Shown: positions 46,236 to 55,654, counted from the stretch's first letter. The stretch: 64,000 nt of DNA from Methylocystis sp. MJC1 (GCF_026427715.1 NZ_CP107558.1:1587001-1651000), one strand, 5' to 3'. Program-made: numbers and translations. The notes: generated from the letters alone by a model not told the origin.

Positions 46236-47152
46236 TTGCCGTCGCCGATCATCAGATCGAGATTCTGAACGGCTGAACCCGACGCGCCCTTGCCGAGATT
46301 GTCGAGACGCGCGACCAGCACGGCGTGACGCCGCGCCTCATTGGCGAAGACAAAAACCTCCATGTCATCCGTGCCGTTGAGCGCGAGCGCGTCGAGGCGT
46401 CCAGCGACCGGCGCCGGCATGACGCGCACATGCGGCGCGCCCTCGTAATGGCGCCGATAGGCGGCCTCGAATTCCGCCGCCTTGGGCTTGCCGGGCAAAG
46501 CGTCCAGTGCGAGCGGAATCGACACCAGCATGCCCTGGCGGAAATTGCCGACCGACGGCACGAAGAGCGGGCGCGCCGAGAGTTTCGCATAGGCCATGAT
46601 CTCGGGCAGGTGCTTGTGCTCGAGGGAGAGCCCATAAAGTTCGAAGGCCGGCGCCTCGCCCCTCTCGTAAGAACCGATCATTTGCCGCCCGCCGCCCGAA
46701 TAGCCGGAGACCGCGTTGATCGTCAGCGGCAGGTCAGGCTGAATAAGGCCGGCGTCGACGAGCGGGCGCAGCAGCGCGATGGAGCCGGTCGCGTAGCAGC
46801 CGACATTGGCGACGCGCGCCGCTTTGGCGATCGCCTCCGGCTGGCCGGCGCAGAGCTCGGGAAAGCCATAGACCCAGCTCGGCGCGACGCGATGCGCCGT
46901 CGAGGCGTCGAGCAGGCGCGGGGCCTCATCGCCCAGCGTATCGCAAAGCGCGACCGTCTCCTTGGCGGCATCGTCGGGTAGGCAGAGAATGGCGATGTCG
47001 ACAGCGGCGAGAATCGCGCCCTTGGTCTCGACATCCTTGCGCTTCTCAGTGGAAATCGCGACGATTTCGATGTCAGCGCGGTCGGCGAGGCGCTCGCGGA
47101 TTTCGAGGCCCGTCGTGCCGGCGTCGCCGTCGATGAAGATCTTGGTGGTCAT
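46226..47152 (-). CDS. argC: N-acetyl-gamma-glutamyl-phosphate reductase (type 2)
   Basis: Third step of arginine synthesis, NADPH-dependent. The 308-residue length is that of the short ArgC2 type. The N-terminal KIFIDGDAGTTGLEIRERL and the catalytic cysteine in ANVGCYATGSIALLRP are clear; the substrate region SGYSGGGRQMIGSYERG follows. The start at 47152 (MTTKIF) matches related proteins; an ATG four codons earlier is possible. Usually near rpsI in this group, here 5 kb apart. Confidence 0.94.
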   Translation of the reverse strand: MTTKIFIDGDAGTTGLEIRERLADRADIEIVAISTEKRKDVETKGAILAAVDIAILCLPDDAAKETVALCDTLGDEAPRLLDASTAHRVAPSWVYGFPELCAGQPEAIAKAARVANVGCYATGSIALLRPLVDAGLIQPDLPLTINAVSGYSGGGRQMIGSYERGEAPAFELYGLSLEHKHLPEIMAYAKLSARPLFVPSVGNFRQGMLVSIPLALDALPGKPKAAEFEAAYRRHYEGAPHVRVMPAPVAGRLDALALNGTDDMEVFVFANEARRHAVLVARLDNLGKGASGSAVQNLDLMIGDGKRA

Positions 47153-47259
47153 TGGCCGTGTCATCCCGCGGAAAGCGCGCGTTTATGAGCGGGTTGGATG
47201 ATGGCTGCGTGACGCCTTGTCAACATATTCAGGCGGGCTGCCTTCAGGAGTGTGTTCAG

Positions 47260-47724
47260 GTGAGGAAGCAGCTCCTTCTCATTGCGCATGCCCCTTCCGC
47301 AAATCTGCAACGGATGCGCGACGCGCTTGTCGAGGGCGCGCGAGCGCCCGAGATCGAGGACGTCGCGACGCGCGTATCAAGCCCCTTCGAGGCGCAGCCC
47401 GAAGACGTGCTGGCGGCCCAGGCCGTCGTTCTTCTGACGCCTGAAAATCTGGGATATATGAGCGGCGCGCTGAAGGATTTTTTCGACCGCTGCTACTATC
47501 CCTGCCTCGAACACTCACAGGGGCTTCCCTACGCCTTGTGCATCCGCGCCGGCAGCGACGGGACCGGCGCGCGGCGGGGCGTCGAGACGATCGTCACGGG
47601 GCTGAGATGGCGGGCGATTCAGCCGCCTCTGATCTGCCGTGGCGACTGGCGCGAGGACTTTGTCCAGCAATGTCGAGAGCTGGGGACGCTGGCCGCAGCG
47701 GGATTGGACGCCGGGGTGTTTTGA
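47260..47724 (+). CDS. Flavodoxin-family NAD(P)H-dependent oxidoreductase
   Basis: A 154-residue soluble protein with the flavodoxin-like fold: first strand and phosphate loop KQLLLIAHAPSANLQRM, then AVVLLTPENLGYMSGALKDFFDRCYYP, as in FMN reductase-like proteins. The start is a GTG preceded by AGGAG; longer in-frame starts overlap the argC upstream region. Function as an FMN-dependent reductase is inferred from fold only. Divergent from argC. Confidence 0.78.
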   Translation: MRKQLLLIAHAPSANLQRMRDALVEGARAPEIEDVATRVSSPFEAQPEDVLAAQAVVLLTPENLGYMSGALKDFFDRCYYPCLEHSQGLPYALCIRAGSDGTGARRGVETIVTGLRWRAIQPPLICRGDWREDFVQQCRELGTLAAAGLDAGVF

Positions 47725-47810
47725 GCCCCCGAAGAAGCGGATCGGCGCCCCCAAGACGGCAAAACCCCCGGCTTCCGCTTGCGCGAAACGCCGAGGGCTG
47801 CGTTCAAAGA

Positions 47811-47834
47811 GAACCCGGCCGGGAGGCCGGGTTC
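47811..47834 (-). terminator. Terminator of the outer membrane protein gene
   Basis: Perfect ten-base arms GAACCCGGCC and GGCCGGGTTC with a four-base loop, followed on the minus strand by TCTCTTTG. Twenty bases after the stop of the gene at 47855. Confidence 0.75.
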
Positions 47835-47854
47835 CTGTCGGCCGGAAAGCCGTA

Positions 47855-48631
47855 TCAGTATTTCGCGAGGACGGGAGCCGCCCCGCCGCCGAAAAAGTTG
47901 AAGTGGTAGTTCACGCCCGCGCGAACCGTGTGGAAGCGGGTGTGATTGTTGACGTTGTTCAGCCCGAAGCCCGGGTTGAAGAAGAAGTTCTGTCGGCTTC
48001 CGCTGATATCCGTGTAGAGATATTCGGCCTTGGCCGACCAGTTCGGCAGGAACATCCACTCGACGCCGCCGCCGGCGGTCCAGCCGGTCTGCACGACGCT
48101 GTTCTGGTTCCACCAGGAGTTGCGCTGCACGTCGCCATAAGCGAAACCGCCCGTGCCGTAAACGAGCAGGGTGGGCGTGAAGAGCCAGCCCAGACGGCCG
48201 CGAACCGTGCCGAACCAGTTGACGCGAGCCGTGGCGTTGAGGCCGCCCCAGCCGCCCCAGGGACCGAAGCCGCCCCAAAGCCAGGGGTTGTTGTTGTTGC
48301 CGCCCGAGCCGATGCTCGTGCCCTGGAAGTCGGTCTCGATGCCGACGAGGAAGCTCTGGCCGAATTGATAATTATATCCAATCTGGCCGCCGCCGACGAC
48401 GCCGCCGGTGTTGTTGCCGCCATTATTCCAGCCCCAACCCACGACATTGGAGGAGGAGCGATCCATCCAGCCGCCGCCAAGGTTCAAACCGGCGTAGAAA
48501 CCGGTCCACAACGGCGGCGGGGGCGGCGGAGGGGCAAAGACGGGAGCTTCTTTGCGCGAAGGAAGATCGGCAGCGAACGCCGAGCCGAGCGCGGCAAGCG
48601 ACGCCGCCGTGATCAGAAATATTCTTTTCAT
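47855..48631 (-). CDS. Outer membrane beta-barrel protein (Omp25/Omp31-like)
   Basis: A 258-residue outer membrane protein. Signal peptide MKRIFLITAASLAALGSAFAADLPS is followed by a short proline run and an eight-strand barrel of alternating residues: WTGFYAGLNLGGGW, IGYNYQFGQSFLVGIETDF, GTVRGRLGWLF, and the C-terminal TVRAGVNYHFNFF with the pattern of rhizobial/Brucella Omp25-Omp31 proteins. Asn/Gly/Trp-rich extracellular loops. AAAGGGCAG precedes the ATG. An AT-rich upstream region of about 250 bases probably holds a strong promoter. Confidence 0.9.
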   Translation of the reverse strand: MKRIFLITAASLAALGSAFAADLPSRKEAPVFAPPPPPPPLWTGFYAGLNLGGGWMDRSSSNVVGWGWNNGGNNTGGVVGGGQIGYNYQFGQSFLVGIETDFQGTSIGSGGNNNNPWLWGGFGPWGGWGGLNATARVNWFGTVRGRLGWLFTPTLLVYGTGGFAYGDVQRNSWWNQNSVVQTGWTAGGGVEWMFLPNWSAKAEYLYTDISGSRQNFFFNPGFGLNNVNNHTRFHTVRAGVNYHFNFFGGGAAPVLAKY

Positions 48632-48889
48632 TTTACTGCCCTTTCGCTGAATCAAGGAGGCGTCCGCTTGGGGATCGAACTCTCTGCATCGGTTTTTTAG
48701 CTCGAAATCCGCCTAAAAGGTGTTTCGAACCGTGAGACTCGATCAGTTATTGTATAGATGTGGCATATTTGGCACATATAGCCTGTGGCTTTGCAGTTAA
48801 TTTTAGAACATTGCTAAGTAATAATCCCTAGCAACATCTTTGGCTTAAGTTTAGACAACCGGAAGCGTTGCTGGAACGAGCCGTTTGAA
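48632..48889. promoter_or_regulatory. AT-rich divergent promoter region
   Basis: Clearly richer in A and T than the rest of the window (for example TTATTGTATAGATG and GCATATTTGGCACATATAG), between the outer membrane protein and the POT transporter gene. Promoter positions were not resolved. Confidence 0.4.
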
Positions 48890-50167
48890 ATGCGCAGAAT
48901 CACGCCGCATCGTGATGCCTCTCGGAGAATATGCCAAGCTCACGCTATCCTCTGCCATCCGCGCGGGCTCGCTTACCTTTTCGCGTCGGAAATGTGGGAG
49001 CGATTCTCCTATTACGGGATGCGCGCGCTCCTCGTCCTTTACATGGTCGATTATCTCCTTGCGCCAGAGCGCGCCAGAGAGGCTCTCGGCCTTGCGGAGC
49101 TGCGGCGCGGACTCGAGCTGCTTTCCGGGCCGCTGGCGCCACAGCCTTTCGCCTCGCAGGTCTACGGGCTCTACACCGGGCTTGTCTATTTGACGCCGAT
49201 CCTCGGCGGGCTGATCGCCGACCGGCTGCTGGGGCGCACGAGAACCATCGCGCTCGGCGCCGGCATGATGCTCATGGGCCATTTCATGATGGCCTATGAG
49301 CCTTTCTTTCTCATCGCGCTTTTGCTCATCGCTTTCGGCTGCGGCGCTTTCAAGCCAAATATTTCAACGCAGGTGGGAGAGCTCTATGCTGAAAACGACT
49401 TGCGCCGCGACCGCACCTATTCGGTCTTCTATGTCGGGATCAATATTGGGGCTTTCTTCGCGCCGCTCGTGTGCGGAACGCTGGGGGAAAAAATCGGTTG
49501 GCATTATGGCTTTGCTTGCGCGGGCGTCGGCATGGGCGTCGGTCTTGCGACCTATCTGCTCGGACTTTCCCATTTGCCGCCTGATCCGCCGCTGGGGAGT
49601 TGGCGCGCCGTAGCGGAAGATCGCGAAAATCTCCGGCTTCGCCAAGCGCTTCTACTGGTTCTGCTTTTCTTTATTCCGTCGTCTCTGTTCTGGGCGGCCT
49701 TCGAACAGCAGGGCAACACGATCGCGCTCTGGGTCGAGCGCTCCACCGACCGCCACATCGATCTCCTGGTCTGGCGCGGGGATATTCCGGTGACCTGGTT
49801 TCAGGCGCTCAATCCGTTGATGATCTTTCTCTTCACCCCGCCGCTCGTCGCCTTGTGGGGACGCCTCGCGCGTCGCGGGCGTGAGCCCTCGACGCTGCGG
49901 AAATTATCGATCGGCTGTCTCGGCGTCGCGGTCAGCTATGGGGTGATGGCGCTCGCGGCCTGGAGCGGAGGCGGTGAAAAGACGAGCTGGCTTTGGCTGC
50001 TCGCTTATTTCGCCATCATCACGATCTTCGAGCTGCATTTCTCGCCGATTACCCTGTCGCTCGCGTCGCGTCTCGCGCCCGTTGGCGTGCGCTCGGCGCT
50101 GATGGGCCTTTGGCTCGCGTCGATGTTTCTCGGCAATCTCCTGGCCGGGTGGCTGGGAGGGTTTTGA
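48890..50167 (+). CDS. POT-family peptide transporter, end cut by in-frame TGA
   Basis: Proton-coupled oligopeptide transporter family, 425 residues with about 12 helices. The family motif FASEMWERFSYYGMRALLVLYM and FKPNISTQVGELY are intact. The frame stops at TGA 50165-50167 right after AGWLGGF, but continuing in the same frame gives 38 more codons beginning SSFSSVEFFVMMAGLGVVGA, a typical last helix, ending at TGA 50282-50284. The normal codon at the stop is probably TGG (Trp), so this is a one-base nonsense change, a sequencing error or a truncated but working protein. The start at 48890 is the first ATG and may have lost residues. Confidence 0.85.
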   Translation: MRRITPHRDASRRICQAHAILCHPRGLAYLFASEMWERFSYYGMRALLVLYMVDYLLAPERAREALGLAELRRGLELLSGPLAPQPFASQVYGLYTGLVYLTPILGGLIADRLLGRTRTIALGAGMMLMGHFMMAYEPFFLIALLLIAFGCGAFKPNISTQVGELYAENDLRRDRTYSVFYVGINIGAFFAPLVCGTLGEKIGWHYGFACAGVGMGVGLATYLLGLSHLPPDPPLGSWRAVAEDRENLRLRQALLLVLLFFIPSSLFWAAFEQQGNTIALWVERSTDRHIDLLVWRGDIPVTWFQALNPLMIFLFTPPLVALWGRLARRGREPSTLRKLSIGCLGVAVSYGVMALAAWSGGGEKTSWLWLLAYFAIITIFELHFSPITLSLASRLAPVGVRSALMGLWLASMFLGNLLAGWLGGF

Positions 50168-50340
50168 TCGAGCTTCTCGAGCGTCGAATTCTTCGTGATG
50201 ATGGCTGGTCTCGGCGTCGTCGGCGCAGTCTTCATCCAAGCAGTGCGACGGCCGCTCGCGTCTTTTATTCCGACTGCAAGCTGAAGTCCGAAGCCCCGAT
50301 TGGAGCGCAGCGAACAGAAAGGCGCCCGGTGTTTTTTGCT

Positions 50341-50811
50341 CTATTTTTTCGGCAGGAGAATCACATGCTCCTGCTCCTCGCCGTCGTTGCGCGCCACGAT
50401 GGCGATGGCGGGTTCGGTCTTGCTCAGATTGGTCGGCTGATGCGGCACGTCGCCCGGGATATAAATGAAATCGCCCGCGACATTGACGACGCTCTTTTCG
50501 AGATGCTCACCATATTTGGTTTCGACCGTGCCTTGCAGCAGATAGATCGCCGACTCATAGCCCTTGTGAACATGCGCCTGCGCCGAGGCGCCCGGCGGAA
50601 TGACTACCTTGAGCAAAGACAGCCCCTTGGCGCCGGCGTTTTTGCCCGAGATCCCCGGAAAGAAGGGCAGGGCCTGTTTCGACGTCGAGGCCTCGCCCAC
50701 GCGGACGGTGACGACATCCTTGCCGTCCTTGGCGCCGATGATTTGAGGATCGCCAGCGAGGGCGGATGCTCCGAAGAGCGAAAAGGCGATCAACAAGGCT
50801 AGCTTACGCAT
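50341..50811 (-). CDS. Secreted cupin-domain protein
   Basis: A 156-residue exported protein: signal peptide MRKLALLIAFSLFGASALAG, then one cupin barrel with both motifs, first AQAHVHKGYESAIYLLQGTVETKYGE and second GDFIYIPGDVPHQPTNLS, which keep the metal-binding His and Glu residues. Reaction unknown. AAGGAAGACCC precedes the ATG at 50811; a longer frame to 50937 lacks sense. It stands alone. Confidence 0.85.
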   Translation of the reverse strand: MRKLALLIAFSLFGASALAGDPQIIGAKDGKDVVTVRVGEASTSKQALPFFPGISGKNAGAKGLSLLKVVIPPGASAQAHVHKGYESAIYLLQGTVETKYGEHLEKSVVNVAGDFIYIPGDVPHQPTNLSKTEPAIAIVARNDGEEQEHVILLPKK

Positions 50812-51024
50812 CGGGTCTTCCTTTGTCCCGGCGACCGAAGTGAGCGGGGCTCTCGACTCACCGGCCGCGTGCATTGTCGCACGGCGGCGCGAACCTCGTC
50901 CTTCCAATTTGGCCGTCCGGGTGAAATGCCGCGACAACCGCGCTGTTGCCGCAAATTGCGAAGGGAGTATTCTGATTGCGCACCCACGCCGAGAAGCGGC
51001 CCGCGATTGGTTGGGAGGGGCGAG

Positions 51025-51858
51025 ATGTCCGAGGGAAGGCCCGGCGCAGTCGCACTTGCAATACGCCCGTCGGTGGCGCGAATAGCGTGCTTGCGCGCGT
51101 ATGTCGCCGGACTCGTCGTGGTCGGAGGCGCGAGCGCCGTTTCCGCCCAGGCGCTCCCGCCCGCCGCTCTCGTGCAGGCTTATCCCGAACAGCTACTTGG
51201 CGAGGACGGCGCCTTGCTAGTCTGGCGAGACGGAACCAGGCAGCCGCTTTCGGATGGCGCGCCCGACAAGAGCTTCGATGAAAAGCTGAAGAACGCCTCG
51301 CTGCTCGATCAACTCAGCCTGCCCTATCCAAAGGGGCCGCTTTCAAGGCCGCCGCAGGCGCAAGATGATCCCGGACGGTTTCGCAACGCGTCATTTTTCG
51401 ACAAGATGTACGGAGACTGCGACAAGGGCGAGACGCAAAAGCGTCTCGTCGCCGTCACATGGGTCGGTGGACAAAAGATAAAGGCTACCACCGTCAATGG
51501 CGTCGCGCAGAAGATGCGCGCCATCGCCGAAGAGCTGGAGCGGCTGCCCGCGACGCTGAGGGGCTTCGCCTATCCGAGCGCCGGCGCGTTCAGTTGTCGC
51601 GCCGTGAAGGATACGGGAAAGCGCAGCATGCACGCTTATGGCGCGGCGATCGACATCAATGTGAAAAACTCGGACTACTGGCTGTGGCGCAAAGGCTCCT
51701 ACCGCAGCCGGATCCCTTATGAGATCGTCGCCATCTTCGAGCGCCACGGATTTATCTGGGGCGGAAAATGGGGGCATTTCGACACGATGCATTTTGAATA
51801 CCGCCCGGAGTTCTTTCAAGCGGCGGCAAAGGAGACGTTGGATAAAGCGACACATTAA
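51025..51858 (+). CDS. M15-family peptidase (D-Ala-D-Ala carboxypeptidase-like)
   Basis: A 277-residue envelope protein with an N-terminal hydrophobic export segment (LRAYVAGLVVVGGASAVSAQA). The M15 zinc site is present: SMHAYGAAIDINV (HxxGxAxD) and WGHFDTMHFEYRPE. Such enzymes trim peptidoglycan peptides; the subgroup with HFDTMHFE is the VanY/M15C type. GGGAGGGGCGAG precedes the ATG. The next gene starts within its last 65 bases or slightly earlier. Confidence 0.88.
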   Translation: MSEGRPGAVALAIRPSVARIACLRAYVAGLVVVGGASAVSAQALPPAALVQAYPEQLLGEDGALLVWRDGTRQPLSDGAPDKSFDEKLKNASLLDQLSLPYPKGPLSRPPQAQDDPGRFRNASFFDKMYGDCDKGETQKRLVAVTWVGGQKIKATTVNGVAQKMRAIAEELERLPATLRGFAYPSAGAFSCRAVKDTGKRSMHAYGAAIDINVKNSDYWLWRKGSYRSRIPYEIVAIFERHGFIWGGKWGHFDTMHFEYRPEFFQAAAKETLDKATH

Positions 51859-52165
51859 CGGAAAACGGCCGACTTCTCTTTCTTTCGCCTGCATCGCCGC
51901 GGTCGCGGCGGTCTTCACTATCTTCGGGACGTTCGTCGCGCCGTCGCCGGCGCGCGCGCACAACCCGGCTCACATGTCGTGCTACGATTTATGGTATGCC
52001 CGAAACGCGATTTATGCGCGCAACGGATATTGCTTCAAGACGGCGCGCGCCCGCGCCGAATTCGGCCACGGCTGCTTTCCGCCCTATGGAGAATTGCGCG
52101 GCTGGGAACGTCGGCGGGTGAATGAACTTCAGATGTGGGAAGCCCAGAAGGGCTGCTCGTTCTAG
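51794..52165 (+). CDS. YARHG-domain secreted protein, start uncertain
   Basis: The C-terminal half has the YARHG pattern: MSCYDLWYARNAIYARNGYCFKTARARAEFG and CFPPYGELRGWERRRVNELQMWE, with four cysteines. A signal peptide (LSFACIAAVAAVFTIFGTFVAPSPARA) precedes it. No good start codon lies after the peptidase stop; TTG 51794 is the nearest, ATG 51719 would overlap the peptidase by 140 bases. An ATT or ATA start near 51842-51854 is also conceivable. Probably co-expressed with the M15 peptidase. Role of YARHG domains is unknown, likely extracellular. Confidence 0.65.
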   Translation: MNTARSSFKRRQRRRWIKRHINGKRPTSLSFACIAAVAAVFTIFGTFVAPSPARAHNPAHMSCYDLWYARNAIYARNGYCFKTARARAEFGHGCFPPYGELRGWERRRVNELQMWEAQKGCSF

Positions 52166-52239
52166 GCGCGACAGCCGGGCGCAGCGGCAAGCCATACGGA
52201 ACCAAGCGGAAACGGTATCGTCTGCGCGCCGGCATAACG

Positions 52240-52273
52240 AAAAAACGCCGCGTTGCAGGTTGCAGCGCGGCGC
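52240..52273 (-). terminator. Terminator of the rplM-rpsI operon
   Basis: Arms CGCCGCG and CGCGGCG around a 13-base loop, followed on the minus strand by TTTTTT. It lies 45 bases after the rpsI stop. Confidence 0.85.
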
Positions 52274-52316
52274 TTCGATAACTGAGAGAGAGGAGGCGCG
52301 CCGTTGCGCGCCCCTG

Positions 52317-52799
52317 TTAGCGCTTCGAGAACTGGAAGCTGCGGCGAGCCTTGCGCTTGCCGTATTTCTTGCGCTCGACCACGCGGGAGTCGCGGGTGAG
52401 GAAGCCTTCCTTCTTGAGCGACGAACGCAGCTCGGGCTCGTAATGGGTCAGCGCCTTGGCGAGGCCGTGGCGCACCGCGCCGGCCTGGCCGGAGAGGCCG
52501 CCGCCGGCGACCGACACCATGACGTCGTACTGGTCGACGCGCTTGGCGACGCCGAGCGGCTGCTGCAGGATCATGCGCAGCACCGGGCGGGCGAAATAGA
52601 CCTCGATGTCGCGGCCATTGACCGTGATCTTGCCGGAGCCCGGCTTGATCCAGACGCGGGCGACGGCGTTCTTGCGCTTGCCGGTGGCGTAGGCGCGGCC
52701 ATATTTGTCGAGCTTCTGCTCGTATTTCGGCGCTTCGATCGCGGCGGCGACGGCCGCCTGATTGAGGTCGGCGAGCGAGGAAAGGGTGGTCTCGGCCAT
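52317..52799 (-). CDS. rpsI: 30S ribosomal protein S9
   Basis: Small-subunit protein of the head near the P site, 160 residues. The N-terminal 30 residues are an alphaproteobacterial extension; the core starts at [29 protein letters not shown] and ends in the basic tail [21 protein letters not shown]. It follows rplM by two bases and is terminated by the hairpin at 52240. Confidence 0.98.
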   Translation of the reverse strand: MAETTLSSLADLNQAAVAAAIEAPKYEQKLDKYGRAYATGKRKNAVARVWIKPGSGKITVNGRDIEVYFARPVLRMILQQPLGVAKRVDQYDVMVSVAGGGLSGQAGAVRHGLAKALTHYEPELRSSLKKEGFLTRDSRVVERKKYGKRKARRSFQFSKR

Positions 52800-52801
52800 A
52801 A

Positions 52802-53272
52802 TCAGGCGCTCCGGCTATTCTTGGCGTTCAGGGCGGCGACGTCGAGCGTCACGGGCGTCTGCGCCTCGTGCGGATGCGTGGCGCCCTTGTAGACGCGCAG
52901 GTTTCCGAGCTGCTGGCGGCCGAGCGGCCCGCGCGGCAGCATGCGCTGCACGGCCTTCTCCAGGACGCGCTCCGGGAAGCGGCCTTCGAGAAGGAACTTG
53001 GCCGAGCGCTCCTTGATGCCGCCCGGGAAGCCCGTGTGATAGTGATAGACCTTCTGGTCGCGCTTGCGGCCGGTCAGCACCACCTTGTCGGCGTTGATGA
53101 CGATGATGTTGTCGCCATCGTCCATATGGGGGGTGAAGGTGGCCTTGTGCTTGCCGCGCAGGCGCAGCGCGATGAGCGAAGCGAGGCGGCCGACGACGAG
53201 CCCGGAGGCGTCGATCAGCACCCATTTCTTTTCGATGTCGGCGGGCTTCGCCGAATAGGTCTTGCCAAACAT
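52802..53272 (-). CDS. rplM: 50S ribosomal protein L13
   Basis: Early assembly protein of the large subunit, 156 residues. It begins [24 protein letters not shown], with [24 protein letters not shown] and the signature [21 protein letters not shown]. The start at 53272 is the usual one; the open frame to 53341 is not coding. First gene of the rplM-rpsI operon. Confidence 0.98.
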   Translation of the reverse strand: MFGKTYSAKPADIEKKWVLIDASGLVVGRLASLIALRLRGKHKATFTPHMDDGDNIIVINADKVVLTGRKRDQKVYHYHTGFPGGIKERSAKFLLEGRFPERVLEKAVQRMLPRGPLGRQQLGNLRVYKGATHPHEAQTPVTLDVAALNAKNSRSA

Positions 53273-53436
53273 GGGATGCGAGTTCCGTCTGAACGAACTG
53301 TTCGGATGCGGGTGGATAGGGGATGCGGGGGCGGGGGTCAAGCAAATTATGCGGGTTGTTCGATCTGTATGGCCCGGAAAACAAGGCGCGGCCCGATGGT
53401 GGTATTATATTACCGAGCAATTGAATCCGACCGAAG

Positions 53437-54234
53437 TCAATCCGCCTGAACGGGCGCCCGCATCAGGAAACCCCGCATCCCATCGCCCGCACCCTCGATT
53501 TCTTTCATATCGAGAAGCCCGTCTTCGGCCAGCGCTAGGTAGCGTGACCAAATGAAGCTGTCGCTGACGAGGCGATGGCTTGCACAAAACCGGGCGAGGG
53601 CGGCGCCGACGATCCTGACGGCTCGCTCCCAGTCCTGTGGCGCCTCCTCGAGGAGCTCTGCGTCAAAGAAGGAAATAGGCTTGGAAACTAGCCGATCGTT
53701 TTCGGTGACGCGCAGCGGGGCGTTTTCCGATCTGAGGCGGTGCCAGATCTCGCGCCCTTCGGCGATTTCGGCTCGGGACATCTCCGTCCGGCGGCGGAGA
53801 AGGCCAGCGGAGATCAGTTCTGCTTTGCTTATGACTCCAAGCGCATCGACGCGCCAAAGGCCCGCTCGCCCCTGAATCATCGCGTCTGTCGCATCGATGA
53901 GCCCAAATGCGCGTTCGCCGACGCGCGAAAGGAACTCCAGAAACGCCGCATGATCTCCAGCGTCCGAACGGCAGGTCCAGATGATTGGATAGGCCTCCGG
54001 CGCCAAAGCTTCCCGCCATGCAAGCTCTGCCATGTCTACGCGCTCGCCATAATGTTCGCCCAGATTGTCTTCGAGCCACTGGCGTCTGGCGTCCCGGCCG
54101 CCGTTGATCGGTCCATAGCCGAGGTGATCGCCGATCACGACGAGCTTCTCGTTTACGCCTAGTTCTTCGAGCGCTTGTTTGGCTGTTCCCGCTGCTGAGA
54201 GGCTGGGGAGGATATGAACAATCGTTTCGGCCAT
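53437..54234 (-). CDS. DUF1835-domain protein
   Basis: A 265-residue soluble protein starting ETIVHILPSLSAAGTAKQALEELG with the DUF1835 motif VVIGDHLGYGPI, and a C-terminal DUF3658-like part (GLLDMKEIEGAGDGMRGFLMRAP). Both domains have unknown function. It lies alone downstream of amtB on the same strand, 115 bases after it in gene order of transcription. Confidence 0.78.
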   Translation of the reverse strand: MAETIVHILPSLSAAGTAKQALEELGVNEKLVVIGDHLGYGPINGGRDARRQWLEDNLGEHYGERVDMAELAWREALAPEAYPIIWTCRSDAGDHAAFLEFLSRVGERAFGLIDATDAMIQGRAGLWRVDALGVISKAELISAGLLRRRTEMSRAEIAEGREIWHRLRSENAPLRVTENDRLVSKPISFFDAELLEEAPQDWERAVRIVGAALARFCASHRLVSDSFIWSRYLALAEDGLLDMKEIEGAGDGMRGFLMRAPVQAD

Positions 54235-54349
54235 CCGATCAATAAAATCCCTTTAACCGAGCGCGTTTCTTTAAATATCATGGCCGAAGAATGAAGGCCC
54301 TCCCTCCGGCTTCCCGAAGAGAGGGCCATTCCAACTTGCGCCAGCTTCT

Positions 54350-55654
54350 TTACTGGTGATGCAGCGCCTCGCCATGCAGGGCGATGTCCAGCCCCTCGCG
54401 CTCGTCGTCGCCGCTCACGCGCAGGCTGGTGAAGAGCGACACGATCTTCAGCGAGATCAGCGTCCCGATCACGCACCAGCCGATCGTCACGCCGACGCCG
54501 ATGGCCTGCACCACGAATTGATGCGTATCGCCTTCCAGCAGCCCGGCGACGCCCGGATCGCTGTCGGAGGCCGTGATCGCGCGGGTCGCGAAGACGCCGG
54601 CCATCAGCGTGCCCATGATGCCGCCGACGCCATGGACGCCGAAGACGTCGAGCGTGTCGTCATAGTTGAATTTGTGCTTGGCGACCGTGCAGAACCAATA
54701 GCAGACGCCGCCGGCGATCAGCCCGATGACGACGCCATGCCAGGGCAGCACATAGCCCGAGGCCGGGGTAATGGTGCCGAGCCCCGCGACCGCGCCGGAG
54801 ATAACGCCGAGCACGGAGGGCTTGCCGCGTTCGAGCCATTCGAGCCCGCTCCAGACCAGCGCGCCCGAGCAGGCGGCAAGATGCGTGGCGACGATGGCGA
54901 AGACCGCGCGCGAATTGGCGCCGAGCGCCGAGCCGCCGTTGAAGCCGAACCAGCCGACCCAAAGAAGCCCGGTGCCGACCACGGCGAGCGAGACGTCGAA
55001 GGGCGAGAGATTCTCGCGCCCAAAGCCGACGCGATTGCCCATCACCAGCGCGCAGACGAGGCCCGCGACGCCGGCGTTGATATGCACCACCGTGCCGCCG
55101 GCGAAATCCAGGAGGCCCATCTTCTGCAGGAAGCCGCCGCCCCACACCCAATGCGCCGACGGCACATAGACGATGAAGAGCCAGACGACGCTGAAGACGA
55201 TGAAGGCGGAAAATTTCATGCGCTCGGCCACAGAGCCGCCGACCAGCGCGCATGTGATGACCGCGAAGGTCATTTGAAAGGCCATGAAGAGGATTTCGGG
55301 GATGGTCTTGGCGAGCGGGCTCACCGTGTCGATCCCCACGCCCGAGAGCAGGACGCGCGCCGCATCGCCGATCAAGGGGCCGTCGCCGGAGAAGACGAGG
55401 CTGTAGGCGATCGCGATCCACAGCAGCGAGACGACCGCTGTGGCGATGAGGCTCTGCGCCATTGTCGCAAGCACGTTCTTCTTGCGCACCATGCCGCTGT
55501 AGAAAAGCGCCAGTCCGGGTAGCGTCATCATCAGCACGAGCGCGGTCGCGACGATCATGAAGGACGTGTCTGCGCCGTCGATCTTGGGGGCGTCCTGCGC
55601 AAGGGCAGGGGTGGCGAGGAGGGCGCCCGCAAGCGCCAGGAGCGGTTTTTTCAT
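54350..55654 (-). CDS. amtB: Ammonium transporter
   Basis: Ammonium channel, 434 residues with a signal-like start (MKKPLLALAGALLATPALAQ) and eleven helices. Family motifs include FYSGMVRKKNVL, the conserved aspartate region GGTVVHINAGVAGLVCALVMG, and the pore histidine region (VFGVHGVGGIMGTL). The C-terminal tail that binds PII is present (SGDDEREGLDIALHGE). It follows glnK on the same strand, interrupted only by a repeat. Start at 55654 chosen on the signal peptide; the longer frame runs into the repeat. Confidence 0.95.
   Translation of the reverse strand: MKKPLLALAGALLATPALAQDAPKIDGADTSFMIVATALVLMMTLPGLALFYSGMVRKKNVLATMAQSLIATAVVSLLWIAIAYSLVFSGDGPLIGDAARVLLSGVGIDTVSPLAKTIPEILFMAFQMTFAVITCALVGGSVAERMKFSAFIVFSVVWLFIVYVPSAHWVWGGGFLQKMGLLDFAGGTVVHINAGVAGLVCALVMGNRVGFGRENLSPFDVSLAVVGTGLLWVGWFGFNGGSALGANSRAVFAIVATHLAACSGALVWSGLEWLERGKPSVLGVISGAVAGLGTITPASGYVLPWHGVVIGLIAGGVCYWFCTVAKHKFNYDDTLDVFGVHGVGGIMGTLMAGVFATRAITASDSDPGVAGLLEGDTHQFVVQAIGVGVTIGWCVIGTLISLKIVSLFTSLRVSGDDEREGLDIALHGEALHHQ

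Noticed and set aside
50165..50167. TGA in the POT transporter as a selenocysteine codon
   Set aside because: No SECIS-like hairpin was seen after it, the residue expected at the site is Trp, and this transporter family is not known to contain selenocysteine.
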